Source: Reclinomonas americana ATCC 50394 | Lineage: Eukaryota; Jakobida; Jakobea; Jakobida | Assembly (NCBI GenBank): GCA_048213135.1 | Contig: PS015192.1 | Coordinates: forward strand, 14,766-59,735 | DNA length: 44,970 nt | Direction: 5' to 3' | In this document: piece by piece, positions 44,359-44,970 of the stretch | Layout of the letters: every line of letters begins with the position of its first letter | Numbering within the stretch: the first letter of the stretch is position 1 | Notes under the pieces: generated by a model | What the model was told of the DNA's origin: nothing | What the model saw: the letters and a program-made list of their open reading frames with translations, nothing else | Databases searched by the model: none | Position numbers and translations under genes: made by a program

Positions 44359-44934
44359 TCACGGCTCCCAGTGGCGGTCGTCAACGGAGCTCTCCAGCGT
44401 CATGCGACCGAGTTCCTTGTGGAGTGCCCCGAGCGATCGTGGGCCGAGTTCACTGCACAATCGCAGGATGGCACTGACAATGTTGACGTCGCGCGACTCG
44501 CACTTGACCACGCGCTCATCCGTGTCGGCCGAATCCATGTTGTGGTAGTACTCGCGATCCAGTGACATGTGCTGCGCCCGCCGGGAGGCCGCCGAAGGCG
44601 ACGAGAGCGATGATGAAGGGGAGGAGGAGAGGGGTACTCGGGCACCGGCGCCCGAGCCGCCGCCGTAGGCCGACACAATCGCCGCAATTGGTGCTGGCGG
44701 TACGGGCGGCGACGGCGGCAGCGACGGATCGCGACGGTGCTTTGATGATCTGGAGGAGGGGCTTCGGGTGCTGTGCTTGCGCGCGGTCGGCGATCGCACA
44801 TGAGCCGGAGGTTGTGGGATGGAGGCCAGCGGAGGTGGCGAAGGGGTGGAGGAGCGCGAGGATCGTGACGAGCGCGACGAGTGTCCGAAACTGTTGTGTG
44901 TGGCGTCGGGTGATATCGGCGGCGAGGTGTGCGA
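44359..44934 (-). CDS. 3' exon of a Ser/Arg/Pro-rich protein (N-terminus beyond window)
   Basis: One long exon, its acceptor being a CT repeat followed by CCCTTGCAG at 44935-44970. It reads SHTSPPISPDATHNSFGHSS, RS-like runs (SSRSSRSSRSS; RKHSTRSPSSRSSKHRRDPS), Pro-rich and Gly/Ala-rich linkers, and ends with a more structured segment, RVVKCESRDVNIVSAILRLC ... LGPRSLGALHKELGRMTLES ... DDRHWEP-stop. The C-terminal part looks like a small helical domain; RS/SP repeats suggest a phosphorylated nuclear or splicing-type protein (inference). The family is not recognised from this part. Confidence 0.7.
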   Translation of the reverse strand, partial: SHTSPPISPDATHNSFGHSSRSSRSSRSSTPSPPPLASIPQPPAHVRSPTARKHSTRSPSSRSSKHRRDPSLPPSPPVPPAPIAAIVSAYGGGSGAGARVPLSSSPSSSLSSPSAASRRAQHMSLDREYYHNMDSADTDERVVKCESRDVNIVSAILRLCSELGPRSLGALHKELGRMTLESSVDDRHWEP

Positions 44935-44939
44935 CTGCA

Positions 44940-44970
44940 AGGGAGAGAGAGAGAGAGAGAGAGAGAGAGC
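44940..44970 (+). repeat. (GA)n microsatellite, forming the pyrimidine tract of an intron on the minus strand
   Basis: GA repeat running to the window edge; on the minus strand it is (CT)n directly before the CCCTTGCAG acceptor of the Ser/Arg-rich gene. Confidence 0.9.

Noticed and set aside
1-44970. tRNA, rRNA, CRISPR, insertion sequences, viral genes
   Set aside because: None seen: GGTTCGAAT-like boxes lack a matching A box, there are no spaced repeats, and no transposase, integrase or polymerase motifs.

Overview
This window is nuclear DNA of a compact, intron-rich, GC-rich eukaryote, most likely a unicellular one. Nearly every gene is cut by introns of about 44-90 bp, mostly 60-75 bp. 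They start GT (GTGAGT, GTGCGT, GTACGT and, often, GTTGCG) and end in CT/CA-rich tracts before AG. Neighbouring genes are usually separated by only 12-170 bp. The gene set (ATF6-like bZIP, condensin-II CAP-D3, NACHT-WD40 protein, UNC93-like protein, stand-alone mRNA guanylyltransferase) fits a protist. Compactness, base composition and tiny introns would fit a plasmodiophorid-type rhizarian, but this is only a guess from style; no rRNA or other marker is present. Nine runs of N interrupt the sequence, three of them exactly 20 N (placeholder gaps). Coding frames were chained by hand through GT-AG introns, so gene ends are firmer than every internal junction.

Layout. 1-4000 (-): NACHT / pentapeptide-like / WD40 STAND ATPase, C-terminus outside the window. 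4123-7118 (-): membrane-anchored bZIP factor of the ATF6/bZIP28 kind. 7929-11567 (+): a Pro/Ala-rich protein, a small unknown protein, a two-membrane-segment His-rich protein, and a small coiled-coil protein. 11736-18240 (-): condensin-II subunit CAP-D3. 18411-24060 (+): a large leucine-rich-repeat, acidic, coiled-coil protein. 24177-25919 (-): a Ser/Pro-rich protein. 26418-27929 (+): two tandem paralogous small secreted proteins with lysine-rich tails. 27964-28559 (+): a small protein with a textbook PCNA-interacting (PIP) box. 28572-30238 (-): mRNA guanylyltransferase. 30303-31101 (-): unknown protein. 31145-32904 (+): UNC93-like membrane protein. 32959-37815 (-): a roughly 20-exon Ser-rich coiled-coil protein. 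About 37980-39114 (+): a galactose-binding-like domain protein. 39390-42578 (-): a secreted protein with three copies of a Cys-rich module. 42909-44017 (+): histidine phosphatase. 44359-44934 (-): 3' exon of a Ser/Arg-rich protein.

The genes do not form an operon or one pathway. The most unusual points are: a recurrent GTTGCG 5' splice site used in at least ten introns that each restore the reading frame; the tandem secreted Lys-rich family with an intron at exactly the same codon; the triplicated Cys module; the PIP-box protein; and the extreme packing (43 bp between two divergent start codons, 12 bp between two convergent stops).
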